From Oscillospiraceae bacterium (GTDB lineage: Bacteria; Bacillota; Clostridia; Oscillospirales; Oscillospiraceae), in the NCBI GenBank assembly GCA_902760845.1, contig CACWHX010000004.1, forward strand, positions 1 through 64,000: a DNA stretch of 64,000 nucleotides. The letters run 5' to 3'. Position 1 is the first letter of the stretch; the number at the start of each line of letters is the position of its first letter. Positions 26,131 to 33,993 of this stretch are shown piece after piece. The notes beneath the pieces were generated by a model. The model made no database searches. It was given only the letters and a program-made list of their open reading frames with translations, and was not told where the DNA came from. The position numbers and the translations under genes were made by a program.

Positions 26131-26760
26131 ATGAGCAAGGTACACGTATTTGACCATCCGCTGATCCAGCACAAGCTGTCGATCCTCCGCGACAAGAACA
26201 CCAGCGTAAAGGAATTTCGGGAGCTCGTCTCCGAAATCGCGATGCTGATGTGCTTTGAAGCGACGCGCGACCTTCCGCTGGAGGAGGTCCAGGTGGAGAC
26301 GCCGGTCGCGATGGCGACCTGCCGTCAAATCGCCGGCAAAAAGCTCGCCGTCGTGCCGATCCTGCGCGCCGGCCTTGGCATGGTGGACGGAATGGTCACG
26401 ATGATGCCGAACGTCAAGGTGGGGCACATCGGCCTGTTTCGCGACCCGGATACGCTGGCGCCGGTGAAGTATTACTTCAAGATGCCGCCCGATATTGCCG
26501 AGCGCGACGCGATCATCGTCGATCCCATGCTGGCGACCGGCGGCAGCGCGGCGGCCGCGACGACGTTCCTGAAGGAGGTCGGCGTGAAGCATATCAAGCT
26601 CATGAGCGTGATTGGCGCGCCGGAGGGCGTTTCGCTCATGCAGAAGGAGCATCCGGACGTTGACATTTACGTTGCCGCGCTGGACGATCATCTGAACGAG
26701 CATGGCTATATCGTCCCCGGCCTTGGCGACGCCGGCGACCGCATCTTCGGCACGAAGTAG
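26131..26760 (+). CDS. upp: Uracil phosphoribosyltransferase
   Basis: A 209-residue salvage enzyme converting uracil and PRPP to UMP. The PRPP-binding loop [12 protein letters not shown] and the C-terminal [13 protein letters not shown] are characteristic. The ATG follows AGAAGGAG. It lies in the tsaE-tsaB run and ends at a terminator. Confidence 0.96.
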   Translation: MSKVHVFDHPLIQHKLSILRDKNTSVKEFRELVSEIAMLMCFEATRDLPLEEVQVETPVAMATCRQIAGKKLAVVPILRAGLGMVDGMVTMMPNVKVGHIGLFRDPDTLAPVKYYFKMPPDIAERDAIIVDPMLATGGSAAAATTFLKEVGVKHIKLMSVIGAPEGVSLMQKEHPDVDIYVAALDDHLNEHGYIVPGLGDAGDRIFGTK

Positions 26761-26799
26761 GCCCTGCCGGGAAGCGCATTCAACGGAGAAATCCATGGA

Positions 26800-26831
26800 C
26801 AGGCGGGCTCGCACGGGTTCGCCTGTTTTTT
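26800..26831 (+). terminator. upp terminator
   Basis: CAGGCG (26800-26805) pairs with CGCCTG (26820-26825), extended by the inner GG/CC bases, and is followed by six T. Confidence 0.8.
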
Positions 26832-26841
26832 GCGGCGGTGC

Positions 26842-26879
26842 TTGCAATTTGGTGGAAACTGTGGTAACCTGTCGCTAAC
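26842..26879 (+). promoter_or_regulatory. apbE promoter with a weak GTTAG-type dyad
   Basis: TTGCAA (26842-26847) and TAACCT (26865-26870) are 17 bp apart. A half-conserved dyad, GTAAC-CTGTCG-CTAAC (26864-26879), overlaps the -10. Its right half and six-base spacing match the palindrome found before the SLH-FMN gene and the pilus operon; its left half matches three of five bases. Confidence 0.4.
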
Positions 26880-26938
26880 TGCTTCGATGATCCGTTTGAA
26901 GCATGTTTGCAGAAACCCGATCGGAAAGGAACATCCCG

Positions 26939-27979
26939 ATGAAGCATTCCAAACCGGCCCGCGTGCTTGCGGTGCTGCTCGCCTGCGTGCTGCTGTGCGC
27001 GTGCGAAAAGCAGGAAGCGAGTGTTGAGGGCGTGACGAGCTCAGTCTTCGCCATGGACACGATTATGGACCTCACGCCCTATGGCGCGGCGGCGGAGGAG
27101 GCAAACACCGCGGCCGAGGCTCGCATCCTGGAGCTGGAGTCACTTTTTTCCGTCACACAGGAGGGGAGCGACGTATACCGCGCGAATCACGGCGACGGCG
27201 TCCCGGTGACGGTGTCGGAGGATACGGCCGCGCTGCTGGAAACGGCGCTGCGCGTCTGCGCGCAGACGGACGGCGCGCTGGACATTTCGATCTACCCCGT
27301 GCTGCGGACGTGGGGCTTTACCACAGGGAGCTACCAGGTGCCGGACGAGGCGGAGATCCAGTCGCTGCTGGAGCGCGTGAATTATCGGGATATAGCGTTT
27401 GACGCCGATGCGCGCACGGTGTCGCTGCCGGACGGAATGGAAATCGACCTCGGCAGCGTCGCCAAGGGCTACACCGGCGATCAGGTGATGCAGGTGTTCC
27501 GGGACACGGGCGTCACGTCGGGGATGATTAACCTCGGCGGGAACGTGCAGGTGCTCGGGACGAAGCCGGACGGCAGCGCCTGGCGCGTCGCCGTGCAGGA
27601 CCCGCGGGGCGACGGGTATGTCGGCGTGATCGAGGCGGTCGATCAGGCGGTCATCACCTCCGGCGGCTATCAGCGCTATTTTGAGCAGGACGGGGAAATC
27701 TATTGGCACATCCTTGACCCCGCAACCGGCGCCCCGGCGCACAGCGGCGTGATCTCCGCCACGGCTGTCGGTGACTCCGGCACAATGTGCGACGCGCTCT
27801 CAACGGCGCTGTTTGTCATGGGCGCCGATCGCGCCGAGGACTATTGGCGGACCTATGGCGGGTTTGACTATCTGCTCGTCACAGAGGACGGAAAAATCAT
27901 TCTGACAGAGGGGCTGGCCGACCGGTTTGAACCCCTCGGCACATGGGAAAGCAGCTCCGTTACGGTGGTGAAGAAATGA
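26939..27979 (+). CDS. apbE: FAD:protein FMN transferase (ApbE/FmnB), lipoprotein
   Basis: A 346-residue lipoprotein (lipobox LLCAC) that covalently attaches FMN through a phosphodiester bond to Thr/Ser in exported FMN-binding domains. The family signature TSGGYQRYFEQDGEIYWHILDP (seen as SGGYQRYF and HILDPATGAP), the DLGSVAKGY motif and the metal-binding DALSTALFVMG are present. It heads a cluster that contains its likely substrates: FMN-binding domain genes at 29099, 31973 and 33544. The pilin at 53149 is a further candidate. In Listeria FmnB performs this job for the electron-transfer lipoprotein PplA. ATG 26939 follows GGAAAGGAA. It overlaps the next gene by four bases. Confidence 0.95.
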   Translation: MKHSKPARVLAVLLACVLLCACEKQEASVEGVTSSVFAMDTIMDLTPYGAAAEEANTAAEARILELESLFSVTQEGSDVYRANHGDGVPVTVSEDTAALLETALRVCAQTDGALDISIYPVLRTWGFTTGSYQVPDEAEIQSLLERVNYRDIAFDADARTVSLPDGMEIDLGSVAKGYTGDQVMQVFRDTGVTSGMINLGGNVQVLGTKPDGSAWRVAVQDPRGDGYVGVIEAVDQAVITSGGYQRYFEQDGEIYWHILDPATGAPAHSGVISATAVGDSGTMCDALSTALFVMGADRAEDYWRTYGGFDYLLVTEDGKIILTEGLADRFEPLGTWESSSVTVVKK

Positions 27980-28362
27980 AAAAGACCTCGTTCTGGGTCA
28001 TTTTGATTGCGGCGGTCGCCCTGCTGGCCGGGGTCGCCGCGGTGTGGCTGCAGATTCGCGGCGCGGGCGCGACCATAGCGAACATCTATCAGGACGGCGT
28101 CTGCATCCGCTCCATTGATCTCAGCAGCCTGACCGAGACCGTGACGTTCACGGTCGAAGGCCCCGCCGGTACGAATACCATTGAGGCGGAGCACGGGCGC
28201 ATCCGGGTCTCGCACGCGGAATGTCCGGACCAGGTCTGCGTGGAGATGGGCTGGCGTTCCGACGGCGCGTCGCCGATCGTGTGCCTGCCGAACAAACTTG
28301 TGATCCGGCTGGAGAACACGGCCGCGAGCGCCACGCCGGAGATTGACGGGGTGACGGGATGA
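27976..28362 (+). CDS. eetA: EetA-like NusG domain II protein
   Basis: A 128-residue protein with one N-terminal membrane helix (about residues 5-25) and an extracytoplasmic NusG domain II (IYQDGVCIRSIDL, HAECPDQVCVEMGW, PIVCLPNKLVI). The position between apbE and a Gx-transporter-type gene is that of EetA in flavin-based extracellular electron transfer loci, where EetA and EetB are needed to pass electrons from quinol to exported flavoproteins; the mechanism is not known. Translation is coupled to apbE by ATGA and to the next gene by another four-base overlap. The assignment rests on family plus context. Confidence 0.78.
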   Translation: MKKTSFWVILIAAVALLAGVAAVWLQIRGAGATIANIYQDGVCIRSIDLSSLTETVTFTVEGPAGTNTIEAEHGRIRVSHAECPDQVCVEMGWRSDGASPIVCLPNKLVIRLENTAASATPEIDGVTG

Positions 28363-28868
28363 AGGGCATGACGACCAGACAGCTGAGCCTGATGGCGCTG
28401 CTCACGGCCATCGCGCTCGCCATTCACGTGGCGGAGGCGCAGATTCCCGCGCCGGTGCCGATCCCCGGCGTGAAGCTGGGACTTGCGAATATCATCACGG
28501 TCTACGCGGTGTTTACGCTTGGCGCGGGCCCGGCGTGCATGATCCTGGCCGCGCGCATCTTGCTGGGGAGCCTGTTTGCCGGCCAGGCGATCTCGCTGCT
28601 GTACAGTCTGGCGGGCGGCCTGCTGTGCCTCCTGGCCATGCTGCCGCTGCGCAAGGTCCTCACACGAAAGCAGATCTGGGTCTCCAGCGTGATCGGCGCC
28701 ATTTTTCACAACGTCGGGCAGATCCTTGTGGCGATTGTCGTGACCGGTACGCCCGCAATCGCGAGCTATTTCCCGGTGCTGCTGCTCTCCGGTATTGCGG
28801 CGGGCCTCTTTACCGGCTTTGCGGCGCAGGCGCTGATTGCGAGGATGGATAAGCGCAAAAAGCAATGA
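28359..28868 (+). CDS. eetB: EetB-like Gx transporter-family membrane protein
   Basis: A 169-residue membrane protein with about five helices, of the family once named heptaprenyl diphosphate synthase component I and also called Gx transporter. The ECF-S-like region PIPGVKLGLANIITVYAVF and glycine-rich membrane segments are typical. It is translationally coupled to the EetA-like gene and followed by a terminator, so apbE-eetA-eetB form one operon. In electron-transfer loci this is the EetB position. An isoprenoid role seems unlikely because no synthase catalytic subunit is adjacent. Confidence 0.78.
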   Translation: MKGMTTRQLSLMALLTAIALAIHVAEAQIPAPVPIPGVKLGLANIITVYAVFTLGAGPACMILAARILLGSLFAGQAISLLYSLAGGLLCLLAMLPLRKVLTRKQIWVSSVIGAIFHNVGQILVAIVVTGTPAIASYFPVLLLSGIAAGLFTGFAAQALIARMDKRKKQ

Positions 28869-28894
28869 GCACACACGCAGTTTTCTCAATCGCA

Positions 28895-28939
28895 CGGAAC
28901 CCATATGCCAGGCCCGGCATACGGGTTCCGGCTTTTTTT
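28895..28939 (+). terminator. Terminator of apbE-eetA-eetB
   Basis: A 15-bp stem (28895-28909 with 28916-28930, one mismatch) is followed by GGC and seven T. Confidence 0.9.
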
Positions 28940-28985
28940 GGGACAGAAAACGGAAAATTGAAACAAAAAGATGCCGGAAAAGGGA

Positions 28986-29014
28986 TTGACTTTTCCGCCT
29001 TTAAATGCTATGGG
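28986..29014 (+). promoter_or_regulatory. Promoter of the SLH-FMN gene
   Basis: TTGACT (28986-28991) with a 17-bp spacer to TATGGG (29009-29014), preceded by TGC as an extended -10. The dyad at 29057 lies downstream, between the start of transcription and the ribosome site. Confidence 0.5.
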
Positions 29015-29056
29015 TAACTCGAGTTTGGCAATGCTAACTTTTATTTTTAAGCAGAG

Positions 29057-29072
29057 GTTAGTTTCCGCTAAC
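29057..29072. promoter_or_regulatory. GTTAG-N6-CTAAC operator, copy 1
   Basis: GTTAGTTTCCGCTAAC is a perfect dyad 26 bases before the ATG of the SLH-FMN gene. The same dyad, 14 of 16 bases identical, lies before the flavin-pilin operon (54899-54914). A single half-site (GCTAAC) also occurs at 29033-29038. The position suggests a repressor site. The regulator is unknown. Confidence 0.65.
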
Positions 29073-29098
29073 GAAAAAGAAATGAAAGGGGTCATTCC

Positions 29099-31849
29099 AT
29101 GAAGAAAAAGCAAATCCTCGGCCTGCTCCTGAGCCTGGTTCTGGTGCTGGCGCTGGTGCCGGCGGCACACGCGGCGGACATTGTGGAGCCATTCACGGAT
29201 GTTCCGACCGGCGTGTTTTACTCCGACCCGGTCGCGTGGGCGGTGGACGAGGCCATCACAAACGGCACGTCCGCGACGATGTTCAGCCCGGAAAAGGTCT
29301 GCACGCGCGGGGAGATCGTCACATTCCTGTATCGTTACGCCGGCAAGCCCGCGGTATCGAATGTGAAAAATCCGTTTACGGACGTAGCGGAAGGTACGTT
29401 CTACTATAACGCCGTCCTCTGGGCGGTGGCCAATGAGATCACCAACGGCATGACGCCGACGACGTTCGGACCGGACAGCCCGTGCACCCGCGCGCAGATC
29501 GTCACGTTCCTGTACCGCTATGCCGGGAAGCCCGCGGTGTCGGGCGCGTCGAATCCGTTTACGGATGTGAAGGCGGACAATTATGCGTACGACGCGATTC
29601 TCTGGGCGGTGGACAATGGGATCACCAACGGCATGACGCCGACGACGTTCGGGCCCGACAATCCGTGCACCCGCGCGCACGCGGTGACGTTCCTGTATCG
29701 CTATGCGCAGACGGTGCCGGAAGAGTCTGTGGTCTATGTTCTGATGAACATTCCGTACGATACGTTCTATCGGAACGTGATCGGCACGGCGCAGCAGAGC
29801 GGGATCGACGCAGTGACGTCCTCCACCGGCAAAAAGGCCGCGTACTTCTGGGACGGCACGGTGAAGGGGAACGCGGAGGTTGCGTTCGGCGCGGACAAGA
29901 CCATTTACGGCGTGCGTTTCCCGGTCGCGCTCTCCGCGTCTGATTTCGACAAGCTGAGCACGAACCTTGAAAAGAGCGATGCGTACTATGCGGAGCGGCT
30001 CAATGAAACGCCCGCGCTGTACACCACGGCCACGGTGTCCGATAACGGCGGCGTGACGCTCAATCCGCTGGACGCGCAGGCCACGGCGCTTTCGGGCGCG
30101 ACGGTTTCGCTCTCGGACGAAAGCAAGCATGGCGACTACCTGCTTACGATCACCAATGACGGCGGCGTTCTCTCCAGCGCCGACAAGGCGACCTTTGCGG
30201 TTTACGGCGCCGTGCTGAAAACGGCGGACAAGGAATATGCGCTGCGCCACCTTGAAAATCTCTACTACAAGGATTTCAACGAGATTGCGTTCTGCACGAC
30301 TTCCACCGTGACCGGCAAGAATCTTGTGGTGGACCCCGAGTATTTCGCCGATCTGGAGGGGAAGACGATCACGGAGATCGACTACTACACGAATGCCGGC
30401 ATCTTCACCATCCAGACGAACGTGAAGGTGACGCCGGCCGCCTATGCGCTGATGAACATCCCGTACGACGTGTTCTACAGCGCGGAGGGGACCGCGAGCT
30501 TTGACGCGGACGCGGTGTCCTCCGCGACCAATAAGGTCGGCAACTACGGCAAGGCCGGCGGCGCGTTCCACTCGATCGCGACGGCGAGCGTGGCCGATGA
30601 CGGAACCGTTACCGCCGTGGGCGGCGCGAACGGCGCGCACCTGGAGGGCGTGACCTGGCCCGTCAAAGTGGCCGACGCGGAGCAGCTCGCGCTGCTCGGC
30701 GGCAAGGAGATCACCAACGACACGACCGTGACGGTCGCGACGGTTGGCCGCGGAGCGACGAGCTCCACGGATCTCACCGGTGCCGCGACGCTGATGGAGG
30801 CCCCGGCCTATTCCTACTACATCCTGGACGGCAAGCCGGACTATTACATGGAGCTGACCGTGAACGGCACGACGCCCGCGTTCTCCGCGCTCGTCGGCCG
30901 GGCGACCACGGTGGACAATCTGGAGGCCGGCGTGTCCTATGCCACCAACTGGGGCGACGTGCAGCTGGATCTGTCCAAGGCGGCGGAGGTGTCCGACAAG
31001 CAGGTGAACGCGATGGTCATCACCACGAAGGACGGCGCCTCGGCAGGCATGATCCATCTGTATAACGTCTGGTCCAACAGCGACATCGGCTGGAGAGTCG
31101 CGAACGTGCAGGGGCTGGACGGCACGACCATCACGAACATTCGTTACTACTGCAACGACAAGAACGGCAATTACTTCGTCTACGATTATCCGGTCTCTCT
31201 GGACATTCTGCCGATCTATACCGGCGAAGTGACCGCCGCGTTCGCGGACAGCGGCACGGTTGAAGTGACCGGGCTTCCGGCGGATATCCAGAACCCGACG
31301 GCAAAGGTGTATCACACCACCGGCGGCAGAAACCCGGTTCTGACCTACCTCACGCCGACCTACATCGACCCGGCGGACGGCGACGTTGAGCCGGAGACCG
31401 TTCCGGTCACGGACGGCAAGATTGCGCTGACGAACGCGCCCGAGGACGGCAAGACCTATGTCGTCGTGATCGGCAGCGACAACTATTTCGCCATCACGAT
31501 CTCGGCCGAGTATGTCAACGTGGACGGCGACTATACCGCGACGGCGACCGTGCAGGACGTGGAAGGCGATTTTGCCGACTATGACATCACGGTTCAGGTC
31601 ACGGTTTCCGATGGAAAGATCAGCGACCTGAAGGTGACCGAATACGGCACTGCGTATGACAGCGACAACGATCCCTATATGAAAAGAGCGCTGACCAGCG
31701 GCAGGGGCGGCGTTGCCGGCATCGCCGCGCAGGTGCAGGGACAGGATGCCACCGGCGCGCTGCAGATCGACGCGGTAACCAGCGCGACGTGCTCCTCCAA
31801 GGCGCTGATCGAGGCGATCGACGCCGCGCTCGCGGCAATCCGCGCGTAG
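29099..31849 (+). CDS. SLH-domain surface protein with FMN-binding motifs
   Basis: A 916-residue exported protein. A signal peptide (to AHA, residue 25) is followed by three SLH repeats (about residues 30-205), which bind secondary wall polymer. A central region has two related modules beginning VLMNIPYDTFY and ALMNIPYDVFY, and the C-terminus is an FMN_bind-like domain (about 815-916). The flavinylation-type motif D-x-x-[ST]-x-A-[ST] appears as DAVTSAT (Thr897), DAVSSAT (Thr477) and the imperfect DAVTSST (Thr243). The first small residue is Ser rather than the usual Gly, so flavinylation is inferred. It would place flavins in the S-layer/wall, beyond the membrane-anchored carriers encoded downstream. 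Confidence 0.85.
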   Translation: MKKKQILGLLLSLVLVLALVPAAHAADIVEPFTDVPTGVFYSDPVAWAVDEAITNGTSATMFSPEKVCTRGEIVTFLYRYAGKPAVSNVKNPFTDVAEGTFYYNAVLWAVANEITNGMTPTTFGPDSPCTRAQIVTFLYRYAGKPAVSGASNPFTDVKADNYAYDAILWAVDNGITNGMTPTTFGPDNPCTRAHAVTFLYRYAQTVPEESVVYVLMNIPYDTFYRNVIGTAQQSGIDAVTSSTGKKAAYFWDGTVKGNAEVAFGADKTIYGVRFPVALSASDFDKLSTNLEKSDAYYAERLNETPALYTTATVSDNGGVTLNPLDAQATALSGATVSLSDESKHGDYLLTITNDGGVLSSADKATFAVYGAVLKTADKEYALRHLENLYYKDFNEIAFCTTSTVTGKNLVVDPEYFADLEGKTITEIDYYTNAGIFTIQTNVKVTPAAYALMNIPYDVFYSAEGTASFDADAVSSATNKVGNYGKAGGAFHSIATASVADDGTVTAVGGANGAHLEGVTWPVKVADAEQLALLGGKEITNDTTVTVATVGRGATSSTDLTGAATLMEAPAYSYYILDGKPDYYMELTVNGTTPAFSALVGRATTVDNLEAGVSYATNWGDVQLDLSKAAEVSDKQVNAMVITTKDGASAGMIHLYNVWSNSDIGWRVANVQGLDGTTITNIRYYCNDKNGNYFVYDYPVSLDILPIYTGEVTAAFADSGTVEVTGLPADIQNPTAKVYHTTGGRNPVLTYLTPTYIDPADGDVEPETVPVTDGKIALTNAPEDGKTYVVVIGSDNYFAITISAEYVNVDGDYTATATVQDVEGDFADYDITVQVTVSDGKISDLKVTEYGTAYDSDNDPYMKRALTSGRGGVAGIAAQVQGQDATGALQIDAVTSATCSSKALIEAIDAALAAIRA

Positions 31850-31886
31850 GCGCACGCACGCGGCGGGCTGCCAAACAACCCATCCG

Positions 31887-31913
31887 TGGCGGGGAGTGTT
31901 TCGCTCCCCGCCA
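31887..31913. other. Intergenic hairpin
   Basis: A 10-bp perfect stem (31887-31896 with 31904-31913) without a T-tract, between the SLH-FMN gene and the multi-FMN gene. It may tune expression of the downstream membrane genes relative to the abundant surface protein. Confidence 0.55.
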
Positions 31914-31972
31914 TGTGTGGGTTTCCCGCCCGCCGTGGGGAATAAAATTCGTTTTGGATGGGAGGAATGCGC

Positions 31973-33547
31973 ATGGATCAAACGCGAAGCGCCGTATGGA
32001 GCCGCTGGCGGTTTCTGCTGTTTTTGCTGCCGGCGGTGCTGGTCGCCGTTCTCGTTTCCATTACGCTGCCGCGCACGGCGCCGCAGCTGGAGGCGATTCC
32101 GGAGCGGCTGGAGCTGCTCACGGGCGGCGACGGACCCTCGCAGGCCGCGCTGACGCTGCCGGTGGACGTTGCGGACGGCGTCTATACCGGCTCCGCGCGC
32201 GGCTTCGGCGGCCCGATAACCGTGGAGGTCACGGTCAAGGACCGCCGGATCACAGCCGTGGAGATCGTATCCGCCGCCGGGGAGACCGAAAACTATTTCC
32301 GCCAGGCCCGGCGCGTGCTCGAGGCGGTCTATGAAAAGCAAACCTGGGAGGTCGATGTCGTCTCCGGCGCGACCTACAGCAGCCGCGGCATTCTCGGCGC
32401 GATCCAAAACGCGCTGACCGGCGAGACGGTGAACAACCCCGCGCCGCCGCAGGCGAACGCGGGCAAACGGGCGGCGGTTGACACCTTCGACGAACCGGCG
32501 GCTTATCGGGACGGCGTCTATCGCGGCACGGCGCAGGGCTTTGGCGGCGATATCACCGTGGAGGTGACGATCAGCGGCGGCAGGATTGCGGCGATCAACG
32601 TCGTCAGCGCGTCAGGGGAGACGCAGACCTATCTCACGCGCGCGCTCTCAGTCGTCTCCGCCATGCGCAACGCGAACTCGCCGAATGTGGACACGGTTTC
32701 CGGCGCGACGTTCAGCTCCGCCGGGATCATCAACGCGACGAAACGCGCCCTGAGGCAGGCGGCGGCGGACCCGGACAGTCCGGCGATTGCGGAGCCCGCG
32801 GACCCGGCGCCGGTGGACAATCCGGACGCGATGCCGGAAAAGCCGCTCGCGGACGGCGTCTATACCGGCACCGGCGAGGGGTTCGGCGGGGATATCACCG
32901 TGCAGGTCACGGTCTCCGGCGGCCGGATCACGGCTGTGGAGATCGTCAGCGCCGACGGAGAAACGGCGGCGTATCTGAACCGCGCCAAGGCGCTGCTGCC
33001 GAAGGTTCTCGGCACGCAGGGGACGCACGTGGACGCCGTTTCCGGCGCGACCTACAGCTCGAAGGGGATTTTGGAGGCAATCGACGCGGCGCTTCGCAAG
33101 GCGGCCGGCGAGGACGCGGCCGAAACGCCGCAGCCGTCCGAGCCGCCGACACCGTCAGATCCGCCGGACGAGCCGGAGTCTCCGTATGCGGACGGCGTCT
33201 ATACCGCGTCGGCGTGGTGCGACGACGGGGAGGACTTCCGCTACCAGATCGTCGTCACGATCACGATCACCGACGGGAGAATCGCCGCTGTGCATATGGA
33301 GCGCGGGCTTGACGAATCGGACGACCCGTCCGCCAACGACGTCTACTACAACCGCGCGCTGAACGGCGCGACGCGAAACGGCGTGACGACGCCGGGCATC
33401 CCGGCGCAGATCGTAAGCAGACAGACCGCGGACGGGATCGATGCTGTGAGCCGCGCGACCTATACCTCCAACGCCGCCCAGGCCGCGGCGCGGCAGGCGC
33501 TCGCGCAGGCGACGGCGGCGAAAAACGGAGGGGGCGCGTCGGGATGA
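31973..33547 (+). CDS. Membrane-anchored protein with four FMN-binding domains
   Basis: A 524-residue protein with one N-terminal membrane helix (about 13-32) and four tandem FMN_bind domains joined by Pro/Asp/Glu-rich linkers. Each begins DGVYTG-like and contains FGGxITVxV. The attachment motifs are DVVSGAT (Thr134), DTVSGAT (Thr246), DAVSGAT (Thr360) and a degenerate DAVSRAT (Thr496, Arg in place of Gly). Multi-flavinylated proteins of this type are proposed as flavin wires across the wall, with FMN added by ApbE. ATG 31973 is preferred, seven bases after GGGAGG. It overlaps the next gene by four bases and begins the three-gene membrane part of the locus. Confidence 0.92.
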   Translation: MDQTRSAVWSRWRFLLFLLPAVLVAVLVSITLPRTAPQLEAIPERLELLTGGDGPSQAALTLPVDVADGVYTGSARGFGGPITVEVTVKDRRITAVEIVSAAGETENYFRQARRVLEAVYEKQTWEVDVVSGATYSSRGILGAIQNALTGETVNNPAPPQANAGKRAAVDTFDEPAAYRDGVYRGTAQGFGGDITVEVTISGGRIAAINVVSASGETQTYLTRALSVVSAMRNANSPNVDTVSGATFSSAGIINATKRALRQAAADPDSPAIAEPADPAPVDNPDAMPEKPLADGVYTGTGEGFGGDITVQVTVSGGRITAVEIVSADGETAAYLNRAKALLPKVLGTQGTHVDAVSGATYSSKGILEAIDAALRKAAGEDAAETPQPSEPPTPSDPPDEPESPYADGVYTASAWCDDGEDFRYQIVVTITITDGRIAAVHMERGLDESDDPSANDVYYNRALNGATRNGVTTPGIPAQIVSRQTADGIDAVSRATYTSNAAQAAARQALAQATAAKNGGGASG

Positions 33548-33993
33548 AGCGAAATTACATCGGGAAGCTCGCGAGCCTCGTGCTGATTCTGGCGGTGCTG
33601 TTCGCTTATCAGAGCGTGGCGAAGGCGCGGGAGGCACAGGTCGCGCAGAACCAGGCGGAGATTGCCGAGATCGACGCCTACAACCGGGAGCTTCTCCGGC
33701 AGCAGGGAGGCGGCAGCGCCTCCTACGAGCCGGGGACCTATACAGGGGAGGGCCAGGGCTTCGGCGGCGCGATCACGGTCTCCGTGACGGTGTCCGAAAC
33801 GGAGATCGAGGCAATCGAGGTGCTGACCCATGCCGGAGAGGACCCCGCGTACTTTTCGACCGCGGAATCCGTAGTGGACGCGGTTTTGCGCGCCCAGGGG
33901 ACCGATGTTGACACGGCCTCCGGCGCGACGTTCAGCTCGCTCGGCCTGCTGGACGCGATCAACGCTGCGCTGGAGGAGGCGGTGAAGGGATGA
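33544..33993 (+). CDS. Single-domain membrane-anchored FMN-binding protein
   Basis: A 149-residue protein with an N-terminal membrane helix (about 8-25), a short coiled segment rich in Ala/Gln/Glu and one FMN_bind domain (YTGEGQGFGGAITVSV). The attachment motif DTASGAT gives Thr129 as the predicted flavin site. It is sandwiched by ATGA overlaps between the four-domain protein and the NapH-like protein, so the three are co-translated. It is a likely first extracytoplasmic acceptor from the membrane ferredoxin. Confidence 0.92.
   Translation: MKRNYIGKLASLVLILAVLFAYQSVAKAREAQVAQNQAEIAEIDAYNRELLRQQGGGSASYEPGTYTGEGQGFGGAITVSVTVSETEIEAIEVLTHAGEDPAYFSTAESVVDAVLRAQGTDVDTASGATFSSLGLLDAINAALEEAVKG

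Noticed and set aside
29051-29072. Assignment of the GTTAG-N6-CTAAC dyad as a DtxR/IdeR iron box
   Set aside because: The half-sites resemble the TTAGGTTAG element, but the spacing differs from the 19-bp DtxR consensus, so no named regulator can be given.
28886-32407. A 1173-codon minus-strand open frame
   Set aside because: It is antisense to the SLH-FMN and multi-FMN genes, its product is Arg/His-rich low-complexity sequence, and it results from high GC codon bias.
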